64,000 bases of DNA from an uncultured Clostridia bacterium (lineage in GTDB: Bacteria; Bacillota; Clostridia; TANB77; CAG-508), in assembly GCA_934169775.1 (NCBI GenBank), contig CAKPOI010000001.1:45139-109138 (forward strand). Reading direction: 5' to 3'. Each line of letters starts with the position of its first letter. Within the stretch, counting starts at the first letter, position 1. A program made the translations under genes and the position numbers. The notes beneath the pieces are model-generated. The model searched no databases, was not told the DNA's origin, and was given only the letters and a program-made list of their open reading frames with translations. This document shows positions 28,471 to 37,772 of this stretch, in pieces.

Positions 28471-29780
28471 TTTACATAAAGTGCTGGACGGAAACTAATA
28501 TTGTAGATGCTGTAAGTCGTGCTATCGTCATTACGGCCAGAGGCTGGATAACTAGAGCCTGTATCGCTGTAACGGCCTCCCCTGTAGGCACAAGGAAGGC
28601 TACTGTTGGAAGTCTTTTCCAAGGTCCATTCCCATTCATTTCCTGCAAAATCATATATGTTCATTTTATTTGTTTCTTCTGATGCTCCTGTTGTTAATAA
28701 AACACTACTTGCTGGCTTTTCTCCTGTTATTGCTGTCCATGTACTTCCACTATTTGTTGTTTGTTTTGCTTTGTCACTGCTTATTGTTCTTTTTGCATTG
28801 CTATAATTTCCCCATGTACTGCTATCTGCATTGATGTTGGCTGTTGTTAATGTTGATTTTACTTCTAAATATTTACATACTAAATCCCATTGGATTCCAA
28901 ACATTAAACTACTTGTATAATTACTATCTGGTGTCATTTCATTTGCTAAAGCTTGTGCTTCGCTACAATACACGTAGTTATATGGTATTGCATCCTTTTG
29001 GCTTATGGCTTTTGGTGATGTTCCTATTGTTATTCTTGCTGATGAACTTGTTCTTGCATTTGTTGTTTCTGTTGTAGTTCCTTCTATTCCTGCTTCATAT
29101 CTTCCTATCCAGAATCCTCCATAATTATATATACTTTTTAACATTTTTTGATATGCTGCTTTATATTCATCTGATGTCATTCCACAACCATTATACCATT
29201 CATCTGTCCAATTATAACCTTCTCCTGCTTTTCCTTTTCTATATACTCCTGCATATGCTATTAATTTATTTTTTATATCCGTATAATTTTGATCTGTTAA
29301 TGTTCCAGTTGTATCTATTGTTAAATCTGAAAATACTGTTGTTTTTGGTACTTCTATCCATACCCATTCATTATTATTTTTATCTTTTATTACTATTCCT
29401 TTATTTGCATCTGCTTCTATTACTGTTGAATTTGCAGGTACTGCTCCTGCTGGATTTGTATCTGATTTATTTATATTAGTAAAGTTTGAACTTGTTCCTC
29501 CTCCAGAGCCACCATTTCCTGAACCTCCACCTGTTGTTCCATCTGCATATTGGTCTATTGTACTTTCATATCCTGCTAATTTCTCTGTTTCTTCATCATT
29601 TTTTTGATTTGTTTGTTCTTTTGCTTCTGCTGCTCTTTTTAATATTCCATTATCTCCACTTAATGCTGCAATTGTTACTCCAGCAAGTATTAGAAGTACA
29701 ATGATTGTGATGACAAGTGCAATTAGAGTTATACCTTTATTGCTTTTTGTTTTCATTTTTATTCTGTCTTTTATCTTCAT
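28467..29780 (-). CDS. DGR target: pilin-like N-terminus plus FGE-sulfatase/C-type-lectin-fold variable protein
   Basis: A 437-residue protein. The N-terminus is a type IV prepilin-like leader and helix (SNKGITLIALVITIIVLLIL), followed by a charged helix, a Gly/Ser linker (about 84-98) and an FGE-sulfatase-like domain (VWIEVPKT, GYNWTDEWYNGCG, GGFWIGRYEAGIEG, MNIYDFAGNEWEWTLE). Its C-terminus is the variable region, where the Asn-coded positions of the TR have become Leu, Tyr, Arg, Ser, Asp, Gly and Ile. The protein is expected on the outer membrane face or in a pilus-like fibre. AGGGAGG lies 7 bases before the ATG. Confidence 0.9.
   Translation of the reverse strand: MKIKDRIKMKTKSNKGITLIALVITIIVLLILAGVTIAALSGDNGILKRAAEAKEQTNQKNDEETEKLAGYESTIDQYADGTTGGGSGNGGSGGGTSSNFTNINKSDTNPAGAVPANSTVIEADANKGIVIKDKNNNEWVWIEVPKTTVFSDLTIDTTGTLTDQNYTDIKNKLIAYAGVYRKGKAGEGYNWTDEWYNGCGMTSDEYKAAYQKMLKSIYNYGGFWIGRYEAGIEGTTTETTNARTSSSARITIGTSPKAISQKDAIPYNYVYCSEAQALANEMTPDSNYTSSLMFGIQWDLVCKYLEVKSTLTTANINADSSTWGNYSNAKRTISSDKAKQTTNSGSTWTAITGEKPASSVLLTTGASEETNKMNIYDFAGNEWEWTLEKTSNSSLPCAYRGGRYSDTGSSYPASGRNDDSTTYSIYNISFRPALYVN
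28480..28613 (-). repeat. DGR variable region VR1
   Basis: 134 bp at the 3' end of the target gene, matching the TR at 26601-26734 with 16 substitutions, all at TR adenines (to T, G or C on the sense strand). It encodes the ligand-facing end of the lectin-like fold. Confidence 0.97.
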
Positions 29781-30335
29781 CTGTTATCCTCCCTTTCTCT
29801 GTTTTAGATAAAGTTTTTTATATTTTTTTCTTTATCTCTTATTTCTTTTGTTATTATTTACACATATTTTTTTTATATACCTTTTTTGCTATTTTTTTCT
29901 TATATAGCTTATGTGCTTTTTTCTTTTTGTCTCTTAGGCTATTTTTTATAGCATAAACTTTTTTTCCAATAAAGTTATAAAACTCTAAACTTTTATATTC
30001 GATTTTCAATGTTCATGCTATCTAGCCTTTTCCTTTGCTGTTTTTTTCTTTTCAATATGTGTTTTGTATCTCTAGTAGATACGTTATGCGTTTATTTTAC
30101 ATTTTGTTTATATTTTTGTCAATCCCTTTTTTGCATTTTTTCTTACGGCTTGTTGGCTTTTTACAGTTTTTGGTAAATCTTTGTTTTGCTTTTTACATTG
30201 TATTTATTGGTATAACAATATTTATATTTTAGGTTATAATTTTATTTTTTCTTTTAATTAATATTGACAAATTATTTATATGTTATATAAGATTTAAAAA
30301 ATAAAATTTATAGATTCAAAGGAGTTATAAAGATT
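29781..30335. other. Gene-free stretch upstream of the DGR target
   Basis: 555 bp, AT-rich and without a convincing coding frame on either strand. It holds a short palindrome (gtatctctagtagatac at 30066-30082) and the divergent upstream regions of the DGR target (minus) and the 30336 gene (plus). I see no riboswitch signature that I can defend. Confidence 0.4.
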
Positions 30336-30782
30336 ATGGGAGAAAAACAAGAAGAGAATGATTTATTTTTTGTTTGTAGTTTTATTGAATATATTGCTAG
30401 AAAAACTAAAAATACAAAAAAATATATAGTTGAAACTCTTGGAAAACAACGTATCGAAAAAATATATAAACTTGCTGAGGTATATCATTCTGAAAATATT
30501 GATAAAGTGTCTGATGAAATAATTGAAAAATTTAATATTAAGTTTGGAAATTATGATATAGTATCTGATTGCAAATATAGAGTTCCTTCTATTTGGGAGC
30601 TTGGAAGAATATATCAAAGATTAATAATAATGGTAAATAATAATGAAAATCAATATATAGATACTTTAATGAAAGTACTGTCATCTTGGATTATTGAGAA
30701 GATAGATAATTATAATAGTAGTATGTATTATGAAAATCCAAGTTATATATATGCATGTTATGTTGAAAATAGAATTTTGTAA
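30336..30782 (+). CDS. Hypothetical protein (clostridial family of unknown function)
   Basis: A 148-residue soluble, mostly helical protein without recognised catalytic motif: FVCSFIEYIARKTKNTKKYI, YHSENIDKVSDEIIEKFNIK, CKYRVPSIWELGRIYQRLI. It looks like a conserved hypothetical family seen in gut clostridia, but I cannot name it. AAAGGAG at 30318-30324 supports the start. A hairpin at 30796-30847 (aaaatgtgaaac/gtttcacatttt) follows. Confidence 0.55.
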   Translation: MGEKQEENDLFFVCSFIEYIARKTKNTKKYIVETLGKQRIEKIYKLAEVYHSENIDKVSDEIIEKFNIKFGNYDIVSDCKYRVPSIWELGRIYQRLIIMVNNNENQYIDTLMKVLSSWIIEKIDNYNSSMYYENPSYIYACYVENRIL

Positions 30783-30989
30783 TTTTTGATGTTTTTAAAA
30801 TGTGAAACTTTTTTTGTATATTTTTTATTTTTTGTTTCACATTTTTTATGTGTGATATTTTTTGTAACGTAAGAATAAAAACATTACATTAGCAGTATTT
30901 TTTGTCAGTCACCACAAAACAACTCATTAGGATAAAACTTCCATTGCTTTGACTTTTAGCTTATGCTAATATTAATTTAGGTGATGCTT

Positions 30990-31241
30990 ATGAAAAATAA
31001 AATAAAAGATATATTAAATAATTTGGATGTTAAGACTAAAGTCATAATAAAAAATGGATTCAAATTTTGTACTTTCCTTTGTTTATTTTCTTTATTTCTT
31101 TTAATTACATATATTTTTTGGTTTTCTGTTCCTTTAGTTTTTTATATTGGTATTATGCTTTTTCAAATGAGTTTATTATTTTCTGTTGAGTTTTTAGTTT
31201 GTGGTATTGTAGTAGATTCTTTGAAAAAAAGGTTGATTTGA
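30990..31241 (+). CDS. Small two-TM membrane protein
   Basis: An 83-residue protein with two hydrophobic segments (FCTFLCLFSLFLLITYIFWF and IGIMLFQMSLLFSVEFLVCG) and a basic C-terminus. No family recognised. The ATG at 30990 has AGGTG 6 bases upstream; earlier in-frame GTG/ATG codons overlap that site. A REP-like palindrome follows the stop. Confidence 0.45.
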   Translation: MKNKIKDILNNLDVKTKVIIKNGFKFCTFLCLFSLFLLITYIFWFSVPLVFYIGIMLFQMSLLFSVEFLVCGIVVDSLKKRLI

Positions 31242-31244
31242 GTG

Positions 31245-31328
31245 CTGATTTGGAGGCGTAGCAACCGATGATTTGGGGACGGCGATGATTTTTGCTCCGT
31301 CCCCAAATCATCGCCGTCCCTAAATCAG
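31245..31328. repeat. GGGGACGG REP-like inverted repeat
   Basis: The arms gatgatttggggacgg and ccgtccccaaatcatc face each other, with a further outer ctgattt.../...aaatcag pair. The repeat sits between convergent genes (30990-31241 plus, gatB minus) and may act as a terminator. Confidence 0.65.
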
Positions 31329-31331
31329 CAG

Positions 31332-32807
31332 TTATTTTTTTAATTCTTCTAAAAACATTTCATTTAACATTTTAGGATTTGCCTTACCTTTTGTTTGTTT
31401 CATAGCTTGTCCTACTAAAAATCCTAAAGCTCTGTCTTTTCCTGCTTTGTAATCTGCAATTGATTGTGGATTTTCTTCTAATATTTTTAGTACTACTTCT
31501 TTTATTGCTCCTTCATCTGATATTTGAATCCAGCCTTTTTCTTTTATTATTTCTTCTGGATCTCTTGGATTTTCAAATAATTCTACTAATACTTTTTTAG
31601 CTATGCTTGAGCTTATTGTTCCTTTGTCTATTAACATTACTAGTTTTGCTAGTTGGGTGTGGTCAAATGGTATTTGTATTGGTTCCATTTCTGTTTCATT
31701 TAGTATTCTTGATATATCTGAAATTATCCAGTTGTTTACTGCTTTTGCGTTGTTACATATTGCTGTAGCTTTTTCAAATAGATCTGATAAATATTTTGAT
31801 GATGTTATTATGTTTGCGTCTTTTTCTGATAAGTTGTATTCGTTCATATAGCGTTCTTTTCTGCTTTCTGGTAGTTCTGGTAATGATTTTTTGATATTTT
31901 CTATATATTCTTCTGATAATTTTATTGCTACTAAATCTGGGTCTGGAAAATATCTATAATCTTGTGCGTCTTCTTTGTCTCTCATTGAAAATGTTTTTCC
32001 TGATACTTCGTCCCATCTTAATGTTTCTTGCTCTACTTTTCCGCCTTCTTCTATTACATCTATTTGTCTTTGTACTTCATATTCTATTGCTCTTGTTATG
32101 CTTCTAAATGAGTTCATGTTTTTCATTTCTGTACGTGTTCCTAATTTTGTGTCTCCTTTTTTACGTACTGATACATTGACATCTGCACGTAATGATCCTT
32201 CTTGCATTTTGCAGTCTGATACTTCTATATATTCTAGTATTGATTTTAGTTTTTTCAAGTATTTTTCTACTTCTTCTGCACTTCTTAAATCTGGCTCTGA
32301 TACCATTTCTATTAATGGTACTCCTGCTCTGTTTAGGTCTACTAAACTTCCTCCTGCAAATTCGTCATGATTTAATTTTCCTGCATCTTCTTCTATATGG
32401 ATTCTTAATAATCTTATTTTCTTTTTTCCTTCTTCTGTGTCTATTTCTATATATCCATGCTCACATAGTGGTTTGTCAAATTGTGATATTTGATATGATT
32501 TTGGTAAGTCTGGATAAAAATAGTTTTTTCTGTCATTTTTGCTATTTCTTGATATTTCACAGTTTGTTGCTAGTCCTGCTTTTACTGCATATTCTACTAC
32601 TTTTTCGTTTAATACTGGTAATGTTCCTGGCATTGCCATACATATAGGACATACGTGTGTGTTTGGTTCTGCCCCAAAACTTGTTGGACATGAACAGAAT
32701 ATTTTTGTTTTTGTTGATAGTTCTGCATGAACTTCTAGCCCTATTACTACTTCATAATCATTCATTTTTTTCATTCCTTTCCTGTTTTTCAAAAAAGATA
32801 CTTTCAA
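31332..32807 (-). CDS. gatB: Asp-tRNA(Asn)/Glu-tRNA(Gln) amidotransferase subunit B
   Basis: A 491-residue GatB, the ATP-dependent kinase subunit that activates misacylated tRNA. It shows YEVVIGLEVHAELSTKTKIFC, CPVCxA-like ICMAMPGTLPVLN, the zinc cysteines (FCSCPTSF ... HVCPIC), RIHIEEDAGKL, and the C-terminal YqeY-like tail domain (DRALGFLVGQAMKQTKGKAN). Likely true start is MNDYEVV about 14 residues in. Last gene of gatCAB. Confidence 0.95.
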   Translation of the reverse strand: MKVSFLKNRKGMKKMNDYEVVIGLEVHAELSTKTKIFCSCPTSFGAEPNTHVCPICMAMPGTLPVLNEKVVEYAVKAGLATNCEISRNSKNDRKNYFYPDLPKSYQISQFDKPLCEHGYIEIDTEEGKKKIRLLRIHIEEDAGKLNHDEFAGGSLVDLNRAGVPLIEMVSEPDLRSAEEVEKYLKKLKSILEYIEVSDCKMQEGSLRADVNVSVRKKGDTKLGTRTEMKNMNSFRSITRAIEYEVQRQIDVIEEGGKVEQETLRWDEVSGKTFSMRDKEDAQDYRYFPDPDLVAIKLSEEYIENIKKSLPELPESRKERYMNEYNLSEKDANIITSSKYLSDLFEKATAICNNAKAVNNWIISDISRILNETEMEPIQIPFDHTQLAKLVMLIDKGTISSSIAKKVLVELFENPRDPEEIIKEKGWIQISDEGAIKEVVLKILEENPQSIADYKAGKDRALGFLVGQAMKQTKGKANPKMLNEMFLEELKK

Positions 32808-32884
32808 AATATTTTCATTGCTTTACTTCAAAGTCACAAACATTATTAAATTCTTTTGTGGCTTTAAATTTTTCTATTGGATTT

Positions 32885-34360
32885 TTATTTTGTGAATTTT
32901 GGTGCATATTTTTCTCTGAACTTTGTTTTTTGTTCAAATATATATGCTATATTTAATAATTTTTCTTCTTCGAATTTGTTTCCTATTAATTGCATTCCAA
33001 CTGGCATTCCTTCTTTGTCAACTCCACATGGAATAGAAATTCCTGGTAATCCTGCTATATTTACAGATACTGTGCATATGTCTGCTAAATACATTTCTAA
33101 TGGATTGTTTGATTTTGATCCTATGTCAAATGCTACTGTTGGTGATGTTGGTGTTAATATTACATCATATTTTTCAAATGCTTTTTGGAATTCATTCATT
33201 ACTAATGTACGTACTTGTTGTGCTTTTTTGTAATATGCATCATAATATCCTGATGATAATACATATGTTCCTAATATTATTCTTCTTTTTACTTCTGATC
33301 CAAATCCTTCACTTCTTGATTTTTTGTATAATTCTTTTAGGTTTGAAAATTCTGGTGTTCTGTATCCATAACGTATTCCGTCAAATCTTCCTAAGTTTGA
33401 GCTTGCTTCTGCACATGCGATTATATAATATGTTGCTAATGAGTATTTTGCTATGTCTAATGAAAATTCTTCTACTTCTGCTCCTAATTCTTTGTATGTT
33501 TCTATTGCTTCTTGTAATTTTTCTTTTACTTCTGCATTTATTCCTTCTCCAAAAAATTCTTTTGGTACTCCTATTTTCTTTCCTTTTACATCATTTTTTA
33601 GATTTTTTGTATAATCTTTTTTGGCTATGTCTGCTGATGTTGTGTCTTTTTCGTCATGTCCTGCTATTAGATTTAATAGTATTGCTGAATCTTCTACATC
33701 TTTTGTTATTGGTCCTATTTGGTCTAATGATGATGCAAATGCTACTAGTCCATAACGTGATATTAGCCCATATGTTGGTTTTAATCCTACTACTCCACAA
33801 AAACTTGATGGTTGTCTTATTGATCCTCCTGTGTCACTTCCTAATGCCCATGGTACCATGTTTGCTGCTACTGCTGCTGCACTTCCTCCTGATGAACCTC
33901 CTGGTACTTTGTTTAAATTCCATGGATTATATGTTTTATGGAAATATGAATATTCTGTTGATCCTCCCATTGCAAATTCGTCCATATTTAATTTTCCTAA
34001 GTCTATTAGATTTTCTGATTTTAGTTTTTCTACTACTGTTGCATCATATGGTGATACAAAGTTTTCTAACATGTGTGAACTACATGTTGTTTTTATTCCT
34101 TTTGTACACATATTGTCTTTTATTCCTATTGGTATTCCTGCTAAGTTATTTTCTATTTCTCCTGTTGCTCTTTTTTCGTCTATTTCTTTTGCTTGTTTTA
34201 TTGCTTCATCTTCTAATGTTGTTACAAATGCTTGTACTTCTGGTTCTTTTTCTTTTATTCTGTCTATATAACTTTGTGTTATTTCTGTTGATGTTAGCTC
34301 TTTATTTTTTAATTTTTCAATTAATTCATGAACTGTTAATTCTGTGATTTCCATTTTCAT
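32885..34360 (-). CDS. gatA: Asp-tRNA(Asn)/Glu-tRNA(Gln) amidotransferase subunit A
   Basis: A 491-residue amidase-signature enzyme that frees ammonia from Gln or Asn. The Ser-cisSer-Lys triad motifs are visible: GIPIGIKDNMCTKG (Lys), VPGGSSGGSAAAVAANM and LGSDTGGSIRQPSSFCG (nucleophile Ser). It lies between gatC and gatB with 70-80 bp spacers on the same strand. Confidence 0.95.
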   Translation of the reverse strand: MKMEITELTVHELIEKLKNKELTSTEITQSYIDRIKEKEPEVQAFVTTLEDEAIKQAKEIDEKRATGEIENNLAGIPIGIKDNMCTKGIKTTCSSHMLENFVSPYDATVVEKLKSENLIDLGKLNMDEFAMGGSTEYSYFHKTYNPWNLNKVPGGSSGGSAAAVAANMVPWALGSDTGGSIRQPSSFCGVVGLKPTYGLISRYGLVAFASSLDQIGPITKDVEDSAILLNLIAGHDEKDTTSADIAKKDYTKNLKNDVKGKKIGVPKEFFGEGINAEVKEKLQEAIETYKELGAEVEEFSLDIAKYSLATYYIIACAEASSNLGRFDGIRYGYRTPEFSNLKELYKKSRSEGFGSEVKRRIILGTYVLSSGYYDAYYKKAQQVRTLVMNEFQKAFEKYDVILTPTSPTVAFDIGSKSNNPLEMYLADICTVSVNIAGLPGISIPCGVDKEGMPVGMQLIGNKFEEEKLLNIAYIFEQKTKFREKYAPKFTK

Positions 34361-34433
34361 CTTCCTTTCTATTGGTGTTCATTTTTTATTATAGTGTATT
34401 TTTGCCGTTCTTCCTATAATTATTGATTTTTAA

Positions 34434-34721
34434 TTAGTTTATTACTTTTGGTATTTTGAACATGTTTTGCTCTTTTTCTGGTGCGTTTTGTAATAGTGCT
34501 TCTCTATCTTCAAATATTTTTACTTCGTCTTTTCTGAATACATTTTTTGCTTCATTTGCTCCTATTGTTATATCTAGCCCCTCTACTGGTGCATTGTTTA
34601 CTGTGTTTGCAAATTCTAGTATGTCTTGTAGATGTTCTAAATATGTTTCTACTTCATTGTCATTTAATGTTAGGTCTGCTAGTTTTGCTATGTGTAATAT
34701 CTCTTCTTTGCTTACTTTCAT
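34434..34721 (-). CDS. gatC: Asp-tRNA(Asn)/Glu-tRNA(Gln) amidotransferase subunit C
   Basis: A 95-residue GatC (VSKEEILHIAKLADLTLNDNE ... YLEHLQDILEFANTVNNAPV ... NVFRKDEV), the clamp stabilising GatA on GatB. First gene of the operon; divergent from aspS, which is functionally linked because GatCAB amidates Asp-tRNA(Asn). Confidence 0.95.
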   Translation of the reverse strand: MKVSKEEILHIAKLADLTLNDNEVETYLEHLQDILEFANTVNNAPVEGLDITIGANEAKNVFRKDEVKIFEDREALLQNAPEKEQNMFKIPKVIN

Positions 34722-34799
34722 GTAATCATCTCCTATTTTTAATTTTCCATATTATATAACGGTTTTTTGAAAATTACAAGTAAACTTTTTAATTTTTTC

Positions 34800-34828
34800 T
34801 TGACAAATACGAATAAAGTATGTAAAAT
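34800..34828 (+). promoter_or_regulatory. Promoter of the aspS T-box transcript
   Basis: TTGACA and TAAAAT separated by 17 bp, immediately before the T-box leader. Confidence 0.75.
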
Positions 34829-34837
34829 AGTAAACAA

Positions 34838-35058
34838 TAAAAATGAAAATGCGTTTGTACAATGCAAAACAATTAGAAATCACTTTTAGAGAATAAGGGT
34901 CACCGGCTGTAAGCCCTTTAAGGTCAACCTAATTTGTGAAACACATTGGAGCATATTTAATAAAGTGGAAAATATATGTTTTTTATATTTTCAAGCTGGG
35001 TGGTACCGCGGAATTATTTCGTCCCTGCATATAGATGCATTGGGCGTTTTTTTGACGT
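34838..35058 (+). promoter_or_regulatory. T-box riboswitch leader of aspS
   Basis: The conserved T-box antiterminator sequence gctgggtggtaccgcggaa lies at 34994-35012, followed by a terminator stem (cgtccctgcat...atgcattgggcg) and a T run ending about 35054. A stem I region with ggctgtaagcccttt lies upstream. Uncharged tRNA would pair its acceptor end with the TGGT bulge. The specifier triplet is not certain; AAC at 34927-34929 (context ggtcAACcta) is the best candidate and would mean tRNA(Asn); no GAC is seen at that position. Confidence 0.9.
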
Positions 35059-35142
35059 TCAATAATGAGGCTATTTTTGAAAAGATTATTTTTTAATTTA
35101 TTTTTTCAATTGATTGTGCCTCGGGAAAGGAATGGTGTAATA

Positions 35143-36888
35143 ATGAATGATTACAGAACACACAAATGTGATGAAATTAGCCTTTCTGATATAGGGAAAA
35201 AAGTTAAAATATCAGGTTGGGTTCAAACTATTCGTGATTTAGGAGGTTTAGTTTTTTTAGACATTAGAGATATGTATGGAGTTACACAAGTTGTAACTTC
35301 AGGAAAAGCTGAAGATGTTGATTTTGCTTCACATATTCCATTAGAGTCTACTGTTACTGTTTATGGTGAAGTAAAAAAACGTGATGAGGAAACTATAAAT
35401 CCAAAGTTAAAAACAGGTTTAGTTGAAATCAGAATTGAAGAAATTACTGTTTTAGGAAAAAGAACAAAAAATTTGCCTTTTGAAATTAATACAAAACAAG
35501 ATATTAGAGAAGATTTACGCTTGCAATATCGTTACTTAGATTTGAGAAATGATAGATTAAAAAATAATCTTATTTTACGTAGTAAAGTTATTCAATATTT
35601 AAGAAATCAAATGATTGAACAAGGATTTTTGGAAGTTCAAACTCCAATATTGACAAGTTCTTCTCCAGAAGGTGCTAGAGATTACCTTGTACCTAGTAGA
35701 TTACATCCTGGTAAATTTTATGCTTTACCACAAGCACCTCAACAGTTTAAACAATTGTTAATGGTTTCTGGTATAGATAAATATTTTCAAGTTGCTCCAT
35801 GTTTTAGAGATGAAGATGCTCGTGCAGATAGGGCTCCAGGTGAATTTTATCAATTAGATATGGAAATGAGTTTTGCTACTCAAGAAGATGTATTTAATGT
35901 AATGGAACCTGTTATGTACAACACTTTTAAAAAATTCTCTGATAAAAAAATTGCTAATTTTCCATTTCCAAGGATCACATATAAAGATGCAATGTTAAAA
36001 TATGGTTCTGATAAGCCTGATTTAAGAAATCCTTTATATATTATAGATTTATCTGATTTCTTTAAAAAATGTACTTTTAAACCTTTTATTAATAGAACCG
36101 TTAGGGCTATAAAAGTTGAAGGTCATATGTCTAAAGGATTTCATGAAAAAATGCTAGATTATGCAATGTCTATTGGTATGGCTGGTTTAGGATATTTAGA
36201 GATTCAAGATGATATGAGTTTTAAAGGTCCTATTGATAAATTTATACCTGATGATTTAAAAAGTACTTTAATTGATTTAGCTGATTTACACAAAAATGAT
36301 ACTATTTTCTTTATTGCTGATAATGAAAATAGAGCCACAGAACTTGCTGGTCAAATAAGAATGGAGTTAGGTAGAAGATTAGATTTAATTGATAATGATG
36401 TTTTTCAATTTTGTTGGATAATTGATTTTCCTATGTTTGAGTTAGATGAACATGATAATCTTGCTTTTAGCCATAATCCTTTTTCTATGCCACAAGGTGG
36501 TTTGGATGCGTTGGAAAATCAAAATCCTTTGGATATTTTAGCTTATCAATATGATATTGTTTGCAATGGTATTGAATTATCTTCTGGTGCTGTTCGTAAT
36601 CATGATATTGATATTATGGTCAAGGCTTTTACTATGGCTGGTTATACTGAAGAAGAAGTTAAGACTAAATTTGGTGCTTTATATACAGCTTTTCAATTTG
36701 GTGCACCTCCTCATGCCGGAATTGCTCCTGGTATTGATAGAATGCTTATGCTTTTATCTGATTCTGATACTATTAGAGAAGTTATTGCTTTTCCTCTTAA
36801 TAGTAAGGCTGAAGATTTAATGATGGGCGCTCCTGGAGTTGTTAGGCGTGATCAATTGCACGATGTGCATATTTCTATTACTAAATAG
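35143..36888 (+). CDS. aspS: Aspartyl-tRNA synthetase, probably non-discriminating
   Basis: A 581-residue bacterial-type class IIb synthetase: N-terminal anticodon-binding OB fold (VKISGWVQTIRDLGGLVFLD), motif 1 region, motif 2 FRDEDARADRAPGEFYQLDMEMSF, GAD insertion domain (about 275-420), and motif 3 GIAPGIDRMLMLL. The ATG at 35143 is chosen because it starts the conserved MNDYRTHKC sequence and follows GGAAAGG; upstream in-frame codons lie in the leader. The presence of GatCAB next door suggests that it also charges tRNA(Asn) with Asp. Confidence 0.94.
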   Translation: MNDYRTHKCDEISLSDIGKKVKISGWVQTIRDLGGLVFLDIRDMYGVTQVVTSGKAEDVDFASHIPLESTVTVYGEVKKRDEETINPKLKTGLVEIRIEEITVLGKRTKNLPFEINTKQDIREDLRLQYRYLDLRNDRLKNNLILRSKVIQYLRNQMIEQGFLEVQTPILTSSSPEGARDYLVPSRLHPGKFYALPQAPQQFKQLLMVSGIDKYFQVAPCFRDEDARADRAPGEFYQLDMEMSFATQEDVFNVMEPVMYNTFKKFSDKKIANFPFPRITYKDAMLKYGSDKPDLRNPLYIIDLSDFFKKCTFKPFINRTVRAIKVEGHMSKGFHEKMLDYAMSIGMAGLGYLEIQDDMSFKGPIDKFIPDDLKSTLIDLADLHKNDTIFFIADNENRATELAGQIRMELGRRLDLIDNDVFQFCWIIDFPMFELDEHDNLAFSHNPFSMPQGGLDALENQNPLDILAYQYDIVCNGIELSSGAVRNHDIDIMVKAFTMAGYTEEEVKTKFGALYTAFQFGAPPHAGIAPGIDRMLMLLSDSDTIREVIAFPLNSKAEDLMMGAPGVVRRDQLHDVHISITK

Positions 36889-36894
36889 TGTTTT

Positions 36895-37027
36895 TTGGGA
36901 CAGAGCTGATGCTTTTGGGGACGGAGGCTGATGCTTTTGGGGACGGAGCAAAAAAACATTACCTAAAGGCAATGTTTTTATTCCTCCGTCCCCAAAAGCA
37001 TCAGCCTCCGTCCCCAAAAGCATTACC
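36895..37027. repeat. Long GGGGACGG REP-like inverted repeat
   Basis: Two tandem copies of gctgatgcttttggggacgg face two inverted copies, around a small hairpin (cattacctaaaggcaatg). The repeat lies between convergent aspS and hup. Confidence 0.75.
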
Positions 37028-37028
37028 C

Positions 37029-37062
37029 AAAAAAGAGGGTTCTCTTAAAAGAAAGCCCTCTT
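37029..37062 (-). terminator. hup terminator
   Basis: Minus-strand aagagggc...accctctt hairpin followed by six T. Confidence 0.75.
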
Positions 37063-37088
37063 CATATATTTATATGTTATTTATTTTC

Positions 37089-37367
37089 TTATTTTTTGTT
37101 TACTAAATCTTTTAATGCTTTACCAGCTTTGAATACTGGAGCTTTTGATGCAGGTATTTTGATTTCTTCTTTAGTTTGAGGATTTCTACCTTTTCTAGCA
37201 GCTCTTTTTCTAACTTCGAAAGATCCAAAACCAACTAATTGAACTTTGTCTCCTTTTTTTAATGTTTCTGTTACAACATCAACAAATGCATTAACTGATG
37301 CTTCAGCTACTTTTTTTGTGTCTCCTGTTTTTGCAGCTATTGCTGCGATTAAATCAGCTTTGTTCAT
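37089..37367 (-). CDS. hup: HU-family DNA-binding protein
   Basis: A 92-residue nucleoid protein with the classical HU pattern MNKADLIAAIAAKTGDTKK, VQLVGFGSFEVRKRAARKGRNPQT and KIPASKAPVFKAGKALKDLV (DNA-intercalating arm with the conserved Pro). GGAGG-like site precedes the ATG. Monocistronic, with its own terminator. Confidence 0.95.
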   Translation of the reverse strand: MNKADLIAAIAAKTGDTKKVAEASVNAFVDVVTETLKKGDKVQLVGFGSFEVRKRAARKGRNPQTKEEIKIPASKAPVFKAGKALKDLVNKK

Positions 37368-37528
37368 TTAAATTACCTCCTATAAGATTAAATGTTATGT
37401 ACTTTTATCGCCTGAACCTAGCAATAACTGTACTACTTAGAATTATTCGCCATATTTCGATTAAATCCTTCTTTTTTTTTTTATTTTTTTGAAATTTCTT
37501 TAATTTTAAGCTTTTTTGCTACTTTTGG

Positions 37529-37745
37529 CTAGAACAAATACGCGGACTTTAAAATGTTCTAATAAGTGCTAATGTTATTAATGTCCGCTTTTGTTCTATT
37601 CTAGGAAAGTTCTCCGAACTTCCTAGAATAAAAAATAACAATGCACAGAAATTTGCTAAAGCAAATTTCGCACACGAACAAATACGCGGACTTTAAAATG
37701 TTCTAATAAGTGCTAATGTTATTAATGTCCGCTTTTGTTCTATTG
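37529..37745. repeat. R1 hairpin repeat, two copies
   Basis: Two copies of a unit running from gaacaaatacgcggacttta to aatgtccgcttttgttcta flank a hairpin ctattctaggaaagttc/gaacttcctagaata and a gaaatttgctaaagcaaatt palindrome. Related units occur at 43650, 46165-46465 and 51600. A partial copy (ttaatgtccgcttttgttt) lies at 8780-8798. Confidence 0.75.
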
Positions 37746-37772
37746 CAATACAATTTATTTAGCTATATGCTT

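Noticed and set aside
29800..30100. c-di-GMP riboswitch upstream of the pilin-like DGR target
   Set aside because: It was expected from pilin biology, but the conserved aptamer sequence could not be found.
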